From an uncultured Caryophanales bacterium (GTDB taxonomy: Bacteria; Bacillota_I; Bacilli_A; RF39; UBA660): a DNA stretch of 19,335 nucleotides. The stretch lies in assembly GCA_947302515.1 (NCBI GenBank), contig CAMYVT010000022.1:1-19335 (forward strand), written 5' to 3'. A program made the position numbers and the translations under genes. The notes under the pieces are model-generated. The model did no database searches and had not been told where the DNA came from. It saw only the letters and a program-made list of their open reading frames with translations. Positions within the stretch are counted from its first letter, which is position 1. Each line of letters starts with the position of its first letter. This document shows, in pieces, positions 1-7,894 of the stretch.

Positions 1-2579
1 AAGATGTCCAACCAGTAGAAGAAGAACCTATTACAAGAGAAGATATTAGTTCTGCAATAGATGAATCTTTAGGTAAGGAAGATGCTGTAACAGAAAATGT
101 TCAATCAGTAGAACCTATTACAAAAGAAGATATTAGTGATGCTTTAGATGAAGCATTAAATAATGCTGAACAAGAAGAAATTGTTCCTCCAGTAGTAGAA
201 GAAGAAACAGATGAAGAAAGAAGAGGATTGATAGAAGGAATTATTATTTATCGTGATACTGAATCAAATAGATATTATGCTTATGATCCTGTATTTGATA
301 GATTTAATTGCGAAGAGTTAGGTGAACCTGTTAGATTAGAAGGAATTCTTGGTTATGAAATTGATTCAATGGATGTTGAGAGAATAGTTGCAAATCAAAA
401 TAATGATTATTCTCCATATCAAGTTGAATTTAGAGAAACTACTATAGATAAAACAATGGATACTAATCCACCAGTAGTAGATACAGATCCTCCAGTAGTA
501 GATACAGCTCCTCCAGTAGTAGATACAGATCCACCGGTGGTTGAAACTACTCCTCCAAAAAAAGAAGTTGAAGTGATTACTTTATTTAGAGATTTAAATG
601 ATAATAATCAAGTTTATGCTCCTGATGAAGTATTAGATAAATTTGGTATTAAGACTTTAGCTGCTCCTACTATGATTCAAGGAAAACCTTGTCATAAGAT
701 TAGTAGGGATACTGATCAAATTATTAATAGTATTGCTAAGATGAATAAGAATCCTAGACAAGAAGTTAAATATATTGATGTTAGAGTTAAAGAAATTACT
801 AAAGAAGTTCCTAGACCTCATGTAGAAGAAATATTAGATAAATTAACTAGAGGTTTAGATATTCGTGCTAGGGATTGTGACCATTATAGAGCAAGTAATT
901 TAAGAATAGCTCGTGGATTCAGAGAAGAATTGAAGAGTGGTAATTATGCTTATAATATTGTTCATGTTATACCAGCAATATTAAAAGCAGGAATTAGTGT
1001 TTTCCGTAAGTTGGCTGGAATATTAATGACAACTGATAGAGCCCAAAAAGCAATGAAGACAATAGAAGAGAGACTTGCTAGTTTATCTGATATAGAATTA
1101 GAAGTATTATTTGAAGAATATAAAGGTAGTCAATTAAAGACTGATATGAATAATCAAATTAATCCATTGATTTTAGATAGATTAAGACAATTTGGATTAG
1201 CAAAAGTTTCTAAATTAAATGATCAGATTAGAGTTGATTATACTACTTTATTTACTCTTTTAGGACAAATAAAAGCTCTTGAGGAGAGAATGAAAAAGAG
1301 TGGTAAAGATAAAGGTAGTTTAGAGAATCAAAGACAAGTATTAATGTCACAGGCTGCTGTTCATGTAAGAGCTATTATTGAAAATAGAAAATTAGCTGAT
1401 AATTTACTATCTAGTGGAGTACATGGATTAGAAGAAGATTTTAAAGCTGTTTCTACTAGATTAAGTTATGTTGGTATGAGATTTGCTAAGACTAATGATT
1501 TTGATAATGATTTACAACATCAATTGGGTATGCTTGGACGTAGACTTAATGTTGCTTTAGCTGAAGAAGATGATGAGGCTATAGTTCAAAACTTTATGGG
1601 TCTTGAGACTTGTTATTATGAAAATACTGAGATTAGAGGTAGTTTAGCAGGTAAGAGAAGTGTTGGAAGTAAGTATTATTCTCCAATGGCTGAACAATTT
1701 GATTATCGTGATGATCCATTTATTAGAGATTTATTTACTACAGTAGCTGTTACTTCTGCTGCTATTAGTGCTATTAATGCTATTCGTGTTCATCAAATAG
1801 AAGTTGCTGATAGACAAGCTGAAATTGATGCAGTTAATGCACAAAATGATGCTACTATGGCTCAGGTACGTCAAACTGGTCAAGAGATTGCTGGTAAGAG
1901 AGAGACTTTCCAACAGGGAATGGAAGCTCAAGCTCAACAAGATATTTTGACTAGTGCTAATACTCGTGAAAGAGCCCACTTAGATTTAACTAACTGGACA
2001 TTTAATGATGCATATCGTGCTGCTGATGATGCAGGACATGCTGCATACAATCAATTTAATATTGATGTAACTAATCAAATAAATGCTGTTACATCTGATT
2101 ATGCTCAAGGCCTTATTACTCAAGCTGATGCTCTACAAAGAATGGCTGAAATAAGTAATAATGCTCAAACTACATTACATGAAGTTGTCGATAGTAGCTT
2201 GACTATCTTGAGACCATATGCTGCTACTCATCCACAGTTTGATTTAACTGCAGTTGAACAATCTATGGAATATATGCTTGCTCATCCTACAGCAATTGCT
2301 GATATGAATCAAGCTATGGTAGATGTTACTAATCTAGCTGATGGATTATCAGGATTGGAGGCTGCTCATATATCTTCATTTACTGCACTTCCTAGTGATA
2401 TGGCTACTACACTTATCTGTGCTGCTTCTGCTGCTGCTTTAGCTGCAAATGTATCTAATTCAATGCAAAGAGCTCCTAAGAAGGGAACTTATGGTAATGA
2501 AGTTACAGATATGATGGAAGACTATGTTGCTCAAAATAAAGAGGCAGAGGCTGAAGAGGAAAGAGTAAATACTAGATAA
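1..2579 (+). CDS. Large repeat-containing coiled-coil protein of unknown function (5'-truncated)
   Basis: The frame is open from base 3, so the gene begins upstream; 858 codons are visible. The TTG at 228 lacks a ribosome binding site and is not a credible start. I do not recognise the family. The order is: an acidic N-terminal stretch with two 29-residue repeats (EPITKEDIS-type core); a small domain (about nt 240-404); a Pro-rich PPVVDT linker; a second copy of that small domain (about nt 576-752, compare IIYRDTESNRYYAYD with TLFRDLNDNNQVYAPDE); then a long, mostly helical region rich in Ala, Gln and Asp. Two weakly hydrophobic Ala-rich stretches lie near nt 1720-1790 and 2400-2460, and the C-terminus is strongly charged. 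No catalytic motif or signal peptide is visible in this part. A structural or scaffold role is possible but is only inference. Confidence 0.85.
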   Translation, partial: DVQPVEEEPITREDISSAIDESLGKEDAVTENVQSVEPITKEDISDALDEALNNAEQEEIVPPVVEEETDEERRGLIEGIIIYRDTESNRYYAYDPVFDRFNCEELGEPVRLEGILGYEIDSMDVERIVANQNNDYSPYQVEFRETTIDKTMDTNPPVVDTDPPVVDTAPPVVDTDPPVVETTPPKKEVEVITLFRDLNDNNQVYAPDEVLDKFGIKTLAAPTMIQGKPCHKISRDTDQIINSIAKMNKNPRQEVKYIDVRVKEITKEVPRPHVEEILDKLTRGLDIRARDCDHYRASNLRIARGFREELKSGNYAYNIVHVIPAILKAGISVFRKLAGILMTTDRAQKAMKTIEERLASLSDIELEVLFEEYKGSQLKTDMNNQINPLILDRLRQFGLAKVSKLNDQIRVDYTTLFTLLGQIKALEERMKKSGKDKGSLENQRQVLMSQAAVHVRAIIENRKLADNLLSSGVHGLEEDFKAVSTRLSYVGMRFAKTNDFDNDLQHQLGMLGRRLNVALAEEDDEAIVQNFMGLETCYYENTEIRGSLAGKRSVGSKYYSPMAEQFDYRDDPFIRDLFTTVAVTSAAISAINAIRVHQIEVADRQAEIDAVNAQNDATMAQVRQTGQEIAGKRETFQQGMEAQAQQDILTSANTRERAHLDLTNWTFNDAYRAADDAGHAAYNQFNIDVTNQINAVTSDYAQGLITQADALQRMAEISNNAQTTLHEVVDSSLTILRPYAATHPQFDLTAVEQSMEYMLAHPTAIADMNQAMVDVTNLADGLSGLEAAHISSFTALPSDMATTLICAASAAALAANVSNSMQRAPKKGTYGNEVTDMMEDYVAQNKEAEAEEERVNTR
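24..161 (+). repeat. Two-copy 87-nt in-frame repeat in the truncated first gene
   Basis: Two copies start at nt 24 and nt 111, a spacing of 87 nt (29 codons). The conserved core is about 17 residues, EPITREDISSAIDESLG against EPITKEDISDALDEALN. The window begins close to the first copy, so more copies may lie upstream. Confidence 0.8.
468..557 (+). repeat. Tandem 21-nt repeat encoding PPVVDTx
   Basis: Four 21-nt units begin at 468, 489, 510 and 531 and are followed by a final Pro-Pro. Units 1-3 differ by only one or two bases from each other, while unit 4 (PPVVETT) has diverged with GC-richer codons. The repeat forms a Pro/Val linker between the two copies of a small domain. Near-identity at the DNA level suggests recent slippage or unequal exchange. 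Confidence 0.9.
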
Positions 2580-2616
2580 AAAAAGTAAAGAATTATCTTT
2601 ACTTTTTTATTTTTTT
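2579..2616 (+). terminator. Intrinsic terminator after the large coiled-coil gene
   Basis: A long stem pairs A2579-A2591 (ending GTAAAGA) with T2596-T2608 (TCTTTAC then T's) around a 4-nt ATTA loop. T-rich sequence follows. The stem starts at the stop codon. Confidence 0.9.
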
Positions 2617-2626
2617 GTTGTATAGT
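2598..2626 (+). promoter_or_regulatory. Candidate promoter of the ABC export operon
   Basis: TTTACT (2598-2603) and TATAGT (2621-2626) are separated by exactly 17 bp. This predicts a transcript start near 2633 and a leader of roughly 89 nt. The -35 lies inside the terminator stem of the preceding gene, a compact but workable arrangement. It is weaker than the 5317 promoter. Confidence 0.45.
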
Positions 2627-2641
2627 GTTTTTGACGTTTTT

Positions 2642-2695
2642 GCAAAAGAGCTGGATGACTTATACCCCGTGTATTTGGACATGTGGCTTTTTTGC
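2642..2695 (+). promoter_or_regulatory. Possible structured RNA leader of the ABC operon
   Basis: GCAAAAGAGC (2642-2651) can pair with GCTTTTTTGC (2686-2695) as a 10-bp stem with one G-U pair. It encloses 34 nt that contain a smaller hairpin, TATAC/GTGTA (2661-2665 with 2669-2673, CCC loop). The segment is visibly richer in G and C than other gaps in the window. It lies just before the GGAG ribosome binding site near 2699-2704. I do not recognise a known riboswitch class; the fold is a prediction by eye. Confidence 0.35.
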
Positions 2696-2721
2696 GTTGG
2701 AGAGGAGTGTGAAATAAAAAA

Positions 2722-3702
2722 ATGTCATTCATCGAGGTTAGGCAGATATCGAAAACTTTCAGAGTCTCTAAAAAGAAAAGTGGGCTCGGGGAATCAATTA
2801 AGTCTTTTTTCAAAAGAGATTTTATTGACGTGAAAGCTGTAGAGGATATATCTTTTTCTATTGAAGAGGGAGAAATTGTTGGTTATATTGGACCTAACGG
2901 TGCTGGTAAAAGTACTACTATTAAAATACTTAGTGGTATCCTAGTACCAGATTCTGGAGAGTGTTTAATCGACAATATGACACCTTGGAAAGATCGAGTA
3001 AAGTATGTCAAAAAAATAGGTGTTGTCTTCGGACAAAGAAGTCAATTATGGTGGGATATTCCTGCAGAAGATACTTTTGATTTGCTTAAAGATATTTATG
3101 AAATACCAGAAGAAGAATATCAAACTACAAAAGAAGATTTAGTTAATCGTTTAAATCTTCAAGATATCATAAACATTCCCGTTAGACAATTAAGTCTCGG
3201 TCAAAGAATGCGCTGTGAGATTGCGGCTAGTTTACTACATAATCCAAAGATTCTATTCTTAGATGAACCAACAATTGGATTAGATGCAGTATCTAAGCAA
3301 GTAGTAAGGGACTTTATTAAGAAACTTAATAAAGAAAAGAAGACAACCGTGATTTTAACAAGTCATGATATGGCTGATATTACATCACTCGCTAAAAGAA
3401 TAATTCTAATAGGAAAGGGTCATGTTTTATATGATGGAAGTCTTAAAAAACTTCAGAATAAATATGAAACAGAAAAATATGTTTCTATTAAAACAAATGA
3501 TAAACTTTCTATTAGAAATAAAGGGATAAAGGAAAAGACAAAGACAAAAGAAGGATATGATTTAGTAATTGATACTCGATATATGAGTATTTCAGAATTA
3601 TTAAATAATATATCAAAAAAGATAACAATAAATGATATTGAGATTGATCATGAAGATATCGATAGTATTATCGTAAAGTTATATGAGGATTATAAGATTT
3701 GA
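2722..3702 (+). CDS. ABC-2 type exporter, ATP-binding protein (COG4586-like)
   Basis: This is the 326-residue nucleotide-binding subunit of an ABC transporter, expected to energise the two permeases encoded directly after it. The Walker A is GPNGAGKS (residues 57-64), a Q-loop region surrounds VFGQRSQ (about 102-108), the signature is LSLGQ (157-161), Walker B plus catalytic Glu is ILFLDE (177-182), the D-loop is GLD and the H-loop His is 205. An N-terminal insert before the first beta strands (about residues 16-36) and a C-terminal domain beyond residue 240 are typical of the COG4586 group. ATG 2722 follows a GGAGAGGAG site. The 3' end overlaps the next gene by four bases, so translation is probably coupled. 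The substrate is not evident; these systems are often annotated as drug or uncharacterised exporters. The first ~100 bases look somewhat less AT-biased than neighbouring genes. Confidence 0.95.
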   Translation: MSFIEVRQISKTFRVSKKKSGLGESIKSFFKRDFIDVKAVEDISFSIEEGEIVGYIGPNGAGKSTTIKILSGILVPDSGECLIDNMTPWKDRVKYVKKIGVVFGQRSQLWWDIPAEDTFDLLKDIYEIPEEEYQTTKEDLVNRLNLQDIINIPVRQLSLGQRMRCEIAASLLHNPKILFLDEPTIGLDAVSKQVVRDFIKKLNKEKKTTVILTSHDMADITSLAKRIILIGKGHVLYDGSLKKLQNKYETEKYVSIKTNDKLSIRNKGIKEKTKTKEGYDLVIDTRYMSISELLNNISKKITINDIEIDHEDIDSIIVKLYEDYKI

Positions 3703-4502
3703 GAGCTTATATAACATATTTTAAATTAAAGTTCATTAGTAGTCTTCAATATCGTATGGCAGCATGGGCTGGTATAGCAACACAATTCTTTTTTGGATTT
3801 GTTTATATTATGGTGTATGTGGCGTTTTACGAATCTGGTGGGAATAATCTTCCAATGGAACTTCCTCAAGTAGTGACATATTTATGGCTAAATCAAGCAT
3901 TGCTTGCTTTAGTTAACCAGTTTAGTAGAGATCAAGAATTATTTAAACTAATTAGAGAAGGTGGAATATCCTACGAATTAGCAAGACCTAAAAATATATA
4001 CTTTATGTGGTATTTCAAAATAATAGGGGAAAGACTTGCTAGTGTTACATTAAGATTTATTCCACTTGTAATTGTAACAGTTTTTCTTCCTTATCCCTTC
4101 CATTTTGGAGGACCTGCTTCATTACTTCATTTTTTATCTTTTCTTCTTTCATTATCTTTAGGATCTTTGCTAGTAACAGCATTAGCAGTATTTTATCCAA
4201 TAATTACTTTACTTACTATGAATGAAAAAGGTATTGTAAACCTAATAATTACTTTAGCAGATATTCTTTCAGGAATAGTAGTACCAATCCCTTTCTTTCC
4301 TAAGTTTTTACAAGTAATATCTTCTTTTTTACCCTTCCAGTACATAAGTGATTTACCTTTTAGACTTTACGTTGGAAATATTTCCTTACATGATGGAGTT
4401 TTCGGTATGTGTATCCAATTAATTTGGATTATTATATTTATCTTGTTAGGTAATTTCTTAATGAAAAAAAATATCAAAAGAGTGGTTGTTCAAGGAGGAT
4501 AG
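3699..4502 (+). CDS. ABC-2 type transporter permease (COG4587-like)
   Basis: This is a 267-residue integral membrane protein with about six hydrophobic segments, one of two distinct permeases of the exporter. The start is a TTG that overlaps the TGA stop of the ATPase gene (TTGA at 3699-3702), with GAGG at 3685-3688 as ribosome binding site. The next Met (residue 20) would delete the conserved amphipathic start YITYFKLKF, so TTG is preferred. The motif ELARPKN after the second membrane segment matches the RLLLRPKN motif of the companion permease, marking the likely coupling-helix region of this family. The gene ends in GGAGGATAG, and the ribosome binding site of the next gene lies within its last codons. 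Family assignment comes from recognised sequence style and operon order; the transported compound is unknown. Confidence 0.88.
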   Translation: MRAYITYFKLKFISSLQYRMAAWAGIATQFFFGFVYIMVYVAFYESGGNNLPMELPQVVTYLWLNQALLALVNQFSRDQELFKLIREGGISYELARPKNIYFMWYFKIIGERLASVTLRFIPLVIVTVFLPYPFHFGGPASLLHFLSFLLSLSLGSLLVTALAVFYPIITLLTMNEKGIVNLIITLADILSGIVVPIPFFPKFLQVISSFLPFQYISDLPFRLYVGNISLHDGVFGMCIQLIWIIIFILLGNFLMKKNIKRVVVQGG

Positions 4503-5279
4503 ATGAAAATATATTTTGAATCACTCGCTATGCATTTAAAAGGAGAACTTGAATATCGAGTGAATTTCATTCTATCTTTTCTATCCCAAATATTAGTATT
4601 TTTTACTTATTATTTTATAATACTGGCTTTATTTACAAAATTTGATCATATTAAAGGTTTTACATTATATGAAGTATTATTATGTTTTAGTATTATTCAA
4701 TTTGGTTTCTCTTTTAATGAAGTTTTTGCTAGAGGAGTAGATCATTTTGAACATTTAATTATAAGAGGAGATTTTGATAGACTTCTTTTAAGACCTAAAA
4801 ATATAATTCTACAAGTATTATGTAGTGATAGTGATTTTGTTAAATCATGTAGATTAATACAAGCTATTATTGTATTGATTGTAGCTGTTATAAATCTAAA
4901 TATTGAGTGGAATATATTAAAAGTAATTACATTACTTCTTATGTTATTTTCTGCTTGTGTAATATTCTTTGGAATATTTCTGATGGCAGCAGCATATTGC
5001 TTTTTTACTGTACAAGGTTTAGAAGTAAGAAATGTTTTTACTGATGGTGGTAAACATATGGCTCAGTATCCAATAGGAGTATTTAAAAAAGGATTTGTAT
5101 ATTTCTTTACTTTTATTATTCCATATGCTTTTGTTAATTATTATCCATTATTATACTTTATAGGTAAGAAAGATAATTTATTATATGCATTTTCTCCATT
5201 ATTAGTAATATTATATTTAATTCCATGTATTATTATCTTTTATTGGGGTATGAAAAGGTATACAAGTGTAGGCTCATAG
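4503..5279 (+). CDS. ABC-2 type transporter permease (COG3694/DUF990-like)
   Basis: This is a 258-residue membrane protein with about six hydrophobic segments and the second permease of the exporter. ATG 4503 directly abuts the previous stop, with GGAGG at 4494-4498. Conserved features are the start MKIYFESLAMHLKGELEYR, the HFEHLIIRGDFDRLLLRPKN region (cytosolic loop) and a late YPIGVFKKG segment followed by an Ile/Phe-rich helix pair, as in the ABC2_membrane_6 family. Together with the upstream ATPase and permease it forms the usual three-gene set (COG4586-COG4587-COG3694), probably assembling as a heterodimeric membrane domain with two ATPase copies. The stop codon lies in the loop of the operon terminator, so the operon ends here. 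Confidence 0.9.
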   Translation: MKIYFESLAMHLKGELEYRVNFILSFLSQILVFFTYYFIILALFTKFDHIKGFTLYEVLLCFSIIQFGFSFNEVFARGVDHFEHLIIRGDFDRLLLRPKNIILQVLCSDSDFVKSCRLIQAIIVLIVAVINLNIEWNILKVITLLLMLFSACVIFFGIFLMAAAYCFFTVQGLEVRNVFTDGGKHMAQYPIGVFKKGFVYFFTFIIPYAFVNYYPLLYFIGKKDNLLYAFSPLLVILYLIPCIIIFYWGMKRYTSVGS

Positions 5280-5292
5280 TCTACACTTTTTT
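5264..5292 (+). terminator. Intrinsic terminator of the ABC operon
   Basis: AAGTGTAG (5264-5271) pairs with CTACACTT (5281-5288), followed by T's to 5292. The stop codon of the last permease gene lies in the 9-nt loop. Confidence 0.88.
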
Positions 5293-5316
5293 ATTTATAA
5301 AATATCATTATAACGT

Positions 5317-5345
5317 TTGACTTTTCTATAAAAATACCATATAAT
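5317..5345 (+). promoter_or_regulatory. Strong sigma-A-type promoter of the LysR/radical-SAM/NADAR unit
   Basis: TTGACT (5317-5322) and a perfect TATAAT (5340-5345) are spaced by 17 bp, the closest match to consensus in the window. The predicted start near 5352 falls just before the GAGGGG ribosome binding site (5353-5358), so the leader would be very short. Confidence 0.88.
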
Positions 5346-5364
5346 ATGACGCGAGGGGATTAGT

Positions 5365-6258
5365 ATGAATACGGATTATAATTTATACAAGATATTTTTA
5401 TATCTATTTGAAGAGAAAAGTATATCTAAAACTGCTGCTAGATTATACGTTTCTCAACCTGCTATTAGTTATAGTTTAAAGGAATTAGAGAATCAATTAG
5501 GTTATACTTTATTCTATCGTAATAGTAAGGGTATTGAGCCTACATTAGAGGCTAAAGAGTTATATTCTTATATTTCTACAGCATTTAATATTTTAAATGA
5601 TGCTGAAGAACATATTAAGAATCTTAATAATCTTAATATAGGATGTATTAGAATAGGAACACCTTCACATATTGGTGTATTTTATCTTTCTAATTATATT
5701 GCTGATTTTAGAAAAATATATCCTGGAATTAGATTTGAAATAATTTGTAAATCTACATCTGATATGGTGGAAATGTTAGAGACTAGAAAACTTGATATTA
5801 TAGTTGATACATTACCTATTAATAGTAAGAAAGATGTTAAAAAAGTTACTCTTTCTAAACTACAAAACTGCTTTGCATATAATAAGAATATAATGAAAGA
5901 TGTACAAATAAACAAAGTAGAGGATTTAAAAAATTATCCATTAATTTTACCTTCTGCTACTTCTTCTATTCGTTTAAAATTAGATGAATATATGGAGAGT
6001 CAAAATACTAAACTTGTACCTATCTTAGAATCATGGACAACTGAAATAATGATTGAAATGGTACGTGAAGGAGTAGGTATTGGTTACTTTGTTAAGAATG
6101 TTATAGATACCCAAACTGATAAGAATAATTTTGAGGTAATTACTTTTGATGATCAATTACCTGCAGTTGATGTATGTTGTGTTTATATTGAAGATTTCTT
6201 AACTACAGCTACTCATAAATTTGTAGATCTTTTAACAAGTAATAAAATAGGGGAATAG
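5365..6258 (+). CDS. LysR-family transcriptional regulator
   Basis: This is a 297-residue protein of normal length for the family. The N-terminal winged helix-turn-helix is clear at residues 5-62, with the recognition region SKTAARLYVSQPAISYSLK (21-39), then LENQLGYTLFYR and the linker helix. A periplasmic-binding-like effector domain follows (about 90-290), starting IGCIRIGTPSHIGVFYLSNY. LysR proteins are usually tetramers that respond to a small co-inducer. ATG 5365 follows GAGGGG by six bases. Unlike the classic divergent layout, this gene is first in a co-directional unit: the radical-SAM-like gene begins six bases after its stop. It may therefore regulate its own operon, with the effector related to the substrate or product of the two downstream enzymes; that is inference. 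Confidence 0.95.
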   Translation: MNTDYNLYKIFLYLFEEKSISKTAARLYVSQPAISYSLKELENQLGYTLFYRNSKGIEPTLEAKELYSYISTAFNILNDAEEHIKNLNNLNIGCIRIGTPSHIGVFYLSNYIADFRKIYPGIRFEIICKSTSDMVEMLETRKLDIIVDTLPINSKKDVKKVTLSKLQNCFAYNKNIMKDVQINKVEDLKNYPLILPSATSSIRLKLDEYMESQNTKLVPILESWTTEIMIEMVREGVGIGYFVKNVIDTQTDKNNFEVITFDDQLPAVDVCCVYIEDFLTTATHKFVDLLTSNKIGE

Positions 6259-6264
6259 ATATAT

Positions 6265-7893
6265 ATGGATTTTTTATTAAGTGATGAGAAAGAAGTATCT
6301 CAAGAAGATTATGAAATAAGAAATAAATTATATACAGAGTTTATGGAATTACCTGAAAACTTTGTATCTAAGATGAGACATTTACAACCACAAGTTGGGT
6401 GTTTTAATAATTGTAGTTTTTGTAGTAAATTTTCTGTTTGTAAGAGTGAGTATTGGTCATTGCAATCTCTTAGAAATATTATTTGTGCGTTAAAATATAC
6501 TTCTCGTAATTATACTAATGATGATGTTTTACTTGCATGGGATAGAAGAGAACATCGTATAGGTGTTGTATTTCCATATTTAAATAATGATATAGCAGCG
6601 TATCCTTATTTAGATCAATTTATATCTTTATGTTATCGTGAATTGGGTACTAGAACTCGTATTTCTACTGTGGGCTTTTCTAGACATAATAAAGTACTTA
6701 ATGATATGCATAAGCGTATTTGTAAAGAAGGTTTAATATGTGCTTTAGGTGGAGTGCGTTTATCTATTAGTCAATATGGTAGAGTTTGGGAAGAACAGGG
6801 TAAAAACAATTCATTAGATGAGTATTGTAAAGATATAGCAAACTTTTTATCTATTTATAAATTATATTATGATAAATTTGGTTCTGGTTCTCGTAAGATG
6901 TGCTGTGAATTAAGATTTAATCCATTAGTTGAGAATGCTAAAGTTATAGAAACTTTTTATAATGGTAAATATGTAATTGCTACTGCTAATTATTTATATA
7001 TTTCAAAGGATGAAAATATTAAGTTTGAAGAAACATATATAGATGATCCATATAATCATTCTTTATCTTTTACAACAGATGGTATTAAATTTAATGAATA
7101 TAATTTAGATTTTATGGTTAAAAATGAAAATGAATTAATTCATTATTTAGATGATAATAAGATTGAACCTATTAAAGAAGTAGAAGTATACTTATTTAAA
7201 AATAAAGATGGTATTTATTATTCAATAGATCCTAAACTTACTCCTGAAGGTAATTTTAGTATTCAAATATATCCTGAGACTGAAATACGTACTAAATCTG
7301 GTTATATTGTTACTGAAAGATTCTTTTTAAATGCTTTATATAATTTTAAAAAGAGAAGAGATTTAACATTAAAAGATTTAGTTAGAGATAGTAGTTTTGA
7401 TGATTGCTATGAAGTAGTTAATATATTAAAAGAATACTCTAAGTATTATCATGAAATTGGTAAAGAAGAAAAAAGTGTTTATATAATAGAACATATTGTA
7501 CCTTTAATAGAAGTTTATATTAAAGCAATACAAGAAGCTGATTATTCATCTGATGTATTCTTTGATAAAAACTTTACTATTGATACTGGTATGATTTGTA
7601 ATTTAGGTAGAGCTATTAATTTATTTAAAGGTATTACTAAGTTTGTTAATGAGCCACTTACACCTATACATGAAAGAAATTATGGTAGACATTGTTCTAC
7701 TATGAAACAAGAAAACTATGTATGGTTATTAGGTTGTGATTTTAATAATAATGTTTTAATAGAGAAACTTGATTTATTTAATACTGCTTCTGTAGAAGGA
7801 CAAGTGTCTATTAAGAAAAAAATTGAAATTCCTAATTTTAATGTTAAGATTGATGAGAATAGTAAATATTTATATCCTGGAGAAATAGAGTAA
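6265..7893 (+). CDS. Radical-SAM-like protein with a long uncharacterised C-terminal half
   Basis: This 542-residue protein has C46-x3-C50-x2-C53 (GCFNNCSFCSK), the canonical cysteine spacing for the 4Fe-4S cluster of radical SAM enzymes, with an extra C59. Downstream segments fit successive strands of the radical SAM barrel: IGVVFPYLNNDIAAYP (about 99-114) where a GGEP-type SAM-binding motif is expected, TRISTVGFSR (131-140), and GGVRLSIS (162-169). Residues from about 230 to 542 match nothing I recognise; a late Cys/His cluster lies at YGRHCSTM (473-480) with C491. GGGGAA near 6250 serves ATG 6265, and the next gene starts one base after the stop. Radical chemistry is inferred from the motif and fold order. 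The reaction is unknown, and the GGEP-like motif is atypical. Confidence 0.72.
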   Translation: MDFLLSDEKEVSQEDYEIRNKLYTEFMELPENFVSKMRHLQPQVGCFNNCSFCSKFSVCKSEYWSLQSLRNIICALKYTSRNYTNDDVLLAWDRREHRIGVVFPYLNNDIAAYPYLDQFISLCYRELGTRTRISTVGFSRHNKVLNDMHKRICKEGLICALGGVRLSISQYGRVWEEQGKNNSLDEYCKDIANFLSIYKLYYDKFGSGSRKMCCELRFNPLVENAKVIETFYNGKYVIATANYLYISKDENIKFEETYIDDPYNHSLSFTTDGIKFNEYNLDFMVKNENELIHYLDDNKIEPIKEVEVYLFKNKDGIYYSIDPKLTPEGNFSIQIYPETEIRTKSGYIVTERFFLNALYNFKKRRDLTLKDLVRDSSFDDCYEVVNILKEYSKYYHEIGKEEKSVYIIEHIVPLIEVYIKAIQEADYSSDVFFDKNFTIDTGMICNLGRAINLFKGITKFVNEPLTPIHERNYGRHCSTMKQENYVWLLGCDFNNNVLIEKLDLFNTASVEGQVSIKKKIEIPNFNVKIDENSKYLYPGEIE

Positions 7894-7894
7894 T

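Noticed and set aside
1731..1979. Minus-strand 82-codon frame inside the first gene
   Set aside because: Low-complexity Ser/Asn/Leu translation antisense to a continuous gene, with no ribosome binding site.
2615..2833. Plus-strand 72-codon frame starting with TTG across the ABC leader and the ATPase start
   Set aside because: It overlaps the true ATPase start in another frame, has no ribosome binding site at its TTG, and the leader's pairing potential explains the unusual composition better.
3700..3702. TGA read as Trp (Mycoplasma code)
   Set aside because: Trp is written TGG throughout, for example in MraY. Reading through this TGA adds only a few codons before a stop, while the downstream permease needs the overlapping TTG start.
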